From: Planococcus sp. (in: firmicutes)
GTDB taxonomy: Bacteria > Bacillota > Bacilli > Bacillales_A > Planococcaceae
Assembly: GCA_030147225.1 (NCBI GenBank)
Contig: JASLAI010000364.1
Coordinates: 1-5,558 of the forward strand
DNA length: 5,558 nt
Direction of reading: 5' to 3'
In this document: positions 4,879 to 5,558 of the stretch, piece after piece
Layout of the letters: every line of letters starts with the position of its first letter
Numbering within the stretch: the first letter of the stretch is position 1
The notes under the pieces: generated by a model
The model's database searches: none
The model's input: the letters and a program-made list of their open reading frames with translations, nothing else
What the model was told of the DNA's origin: nothing
Position numbers and translations under genes: made by a program

Positions 4879-5558
4879 ATGAGACTTATATCAATTTGTC
4901 CCAGCAATACCGAATTGCTGGCTTTTCTAGGAGCAGATAAATTCCTGGTCGGTATAGATGACTATTCAGACTGGCCAGCTTCCATCACCCATTTGCCGAG
5001 ACTCGGGCCAGACCTTTCAATACGTATGGATGAACTCGAAAAACTTGAACCTGATTTGGTCCTGGCGTCATTAAGTGTACCGGGCATGGAGAAGAATGTG
5101 GAAGAATTGATAAAAAGGCAAATTCCGCATATCATTCTGAATCCTCAAAGCCTGGAAGATATCGGTCAGGATCTTTTGACTGTCGGACAAGCTTGCGGCA
5201 TTGATGCACTCACAGCATACGCAGCTTATACATCAGCGATCGAAGAAATAAAAGAACGGTCAACTGCTGCTGTAAATCGCCCTTCTCTTTACTGGGAATG
5301 GTGGCCAAAGCCTATTTTCACTCCCGGCAGAATAAATTGGCTTACCGAGATCAGTGAAATTACAGGAGCCCGTAATGTTTTTGATGACGTTGATTCAGCT
5401 AATATCCAAACCGATTGGCAGGACGTTCTCCAACGTGATCCCGACTATATTTTACTGGCATGGGTCGGCATCATGACCGATAAAGTAAAACCTGCCCTCG
5501 TCAAAAAAAGACCGGGTTATGAGTCGATGAAAGCTGTAGATAATATCCATATTATGGA
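4879..5558 (+). CDS. BtuF-like cobalamin-binding / ABC substrate-binding fold protein without signal peptide (3' truncated)
   Basis: The 226 visible codons show a periplasmic-binding-protein fold of the BtuF/FhuD class. The N-terminal lobe begins MRLISICPSNTELLAFLG, then VGIDDYSDWP (25-33), LPRLGPDLSIRMDELEKLEPDLVLAS with the family pattern 'L.P.D.V.A', and NPQSLEDIG. A linking helix leads to a second lobe with YWEWWPKPIFTPGRINWLTEI (139-159), typical of proteins annotated as cobalamin-binding. GGAGG (4867-4871) lies 7 nt upstream. An in-frame stop at 4852-4854 with no other start in between means no signal peptide or lipobox cysteine can be missing upstream, so the protein is probably cytoplasmic. 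It follows the rpsD terminator by over 400 bp of repeats; I saw no cobalamin riboswitch and no firm promoter (a weak TATGAT at 4847-4852 only). Ligand and role, whether B12 transport, salvage or something else, are unproven. Confidence 0.8.
   Translation, partial: MRLISICPSNTELLAFLGADKFLVGIDDYSDWPASITHLPRLGPDLSIRMDELEKLEPDLVLASLSVPGMEKNVEELIKRQIPHIILNPQSLEDIGQDLLTVGQACGIDALTAYAAYTSAIEEIKERSTAAVNRPSLYWEWWPKPIFTPGRINWLTEISEITGARNVFDDVDSANIQTDWQDVLQRDPDYILLAWVGIMTDKVKPALVKKRPGYESMKAVDNIHIM

Noticed and set aside
4683..4907. Minus-strand open frame of 74 codons upstream of the cobalamin-binding gene
   Set aside because: It runs through the GC-rich palindromic repeat and into the next gene's start. 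Its Arg/Ser/Gly-rich product reflects the repeat composition, and no ribosome binding site or family is recognisable.

Overview
The window is ordinary low-to-mid GC Firmicutes chromosome. The gene content (ezrA, hisJ, a ytsP-type GAF protein, rpsD), strong AGGAGG-type ribosome binding sites and a CcpA-type cre box all point to Bacillales. The protein sequences look most like the Planococcaceae side (Planococcus, Planomicrobium or Sporosarcina-like). That genus-level placement rests on remembered similarity and was not searched.

Layout. Positions 1-624 (minus) hold the N-terminal third of ezrA, a cell-division regulator, cut by the window edge. Divergent from it, hisJ (778-1578, plus) encodes a PHP-family histidinol-phosphatase. 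It is followed by a free methionine-(R)-sulfoxide reductase of the GAF fold (1709-2188, plus), which ends in a clear intrinsic terminator. Converging on it is megL (2262-3470, minus), a PLP-dependent methionine gamma-lyase. Its upstream region has a near-perfect cre box over the likely transcription start and a tandem heptamer around the likely -35. Divergent from megL is rpsD (3799-4401, plus) for ribosomal protein S4. It has its own strong promoter, a structured leader of about 180 nt suited to S4 autoregulation, and a strong terminator.

The 477 bp between rpsD and the next gene hold no gene but are packed with structure: the rpsD terminator, a 133-bp element bounded by 18-bp imperfect inverted repeats, an adjacent perfect 16-bp stem-loop, another imperfect stem-loop, and a GC-rich palindromic element of a kind that recurs between genes in many Bacillales. 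The last gene (4879 to the window end, plus, truncated) encodes a BtuF-like cobalamin-binding-fold protein with no signal peptide.

How the genes relate. The locus keeps the order ezrA-hisJ-ytsP-rpsD known from Bacillus subtilis, with megL in the interval where B. subtilis has ytrP, and without refZ between hisJ and ytsP. Two convergent neighbours both act on free methionine: one repairs its sulfoxide, the other breaks methionine down, the latter probably under carbon-catabolite control. I see no defence system, CRISPR array, prophage or transposase gene. The points most worth a second look are the repeat-rich interval after rpsD, the signal-less cobalamin-binding protein, the cre/heptamer architecture of megL and the rpsD leader.
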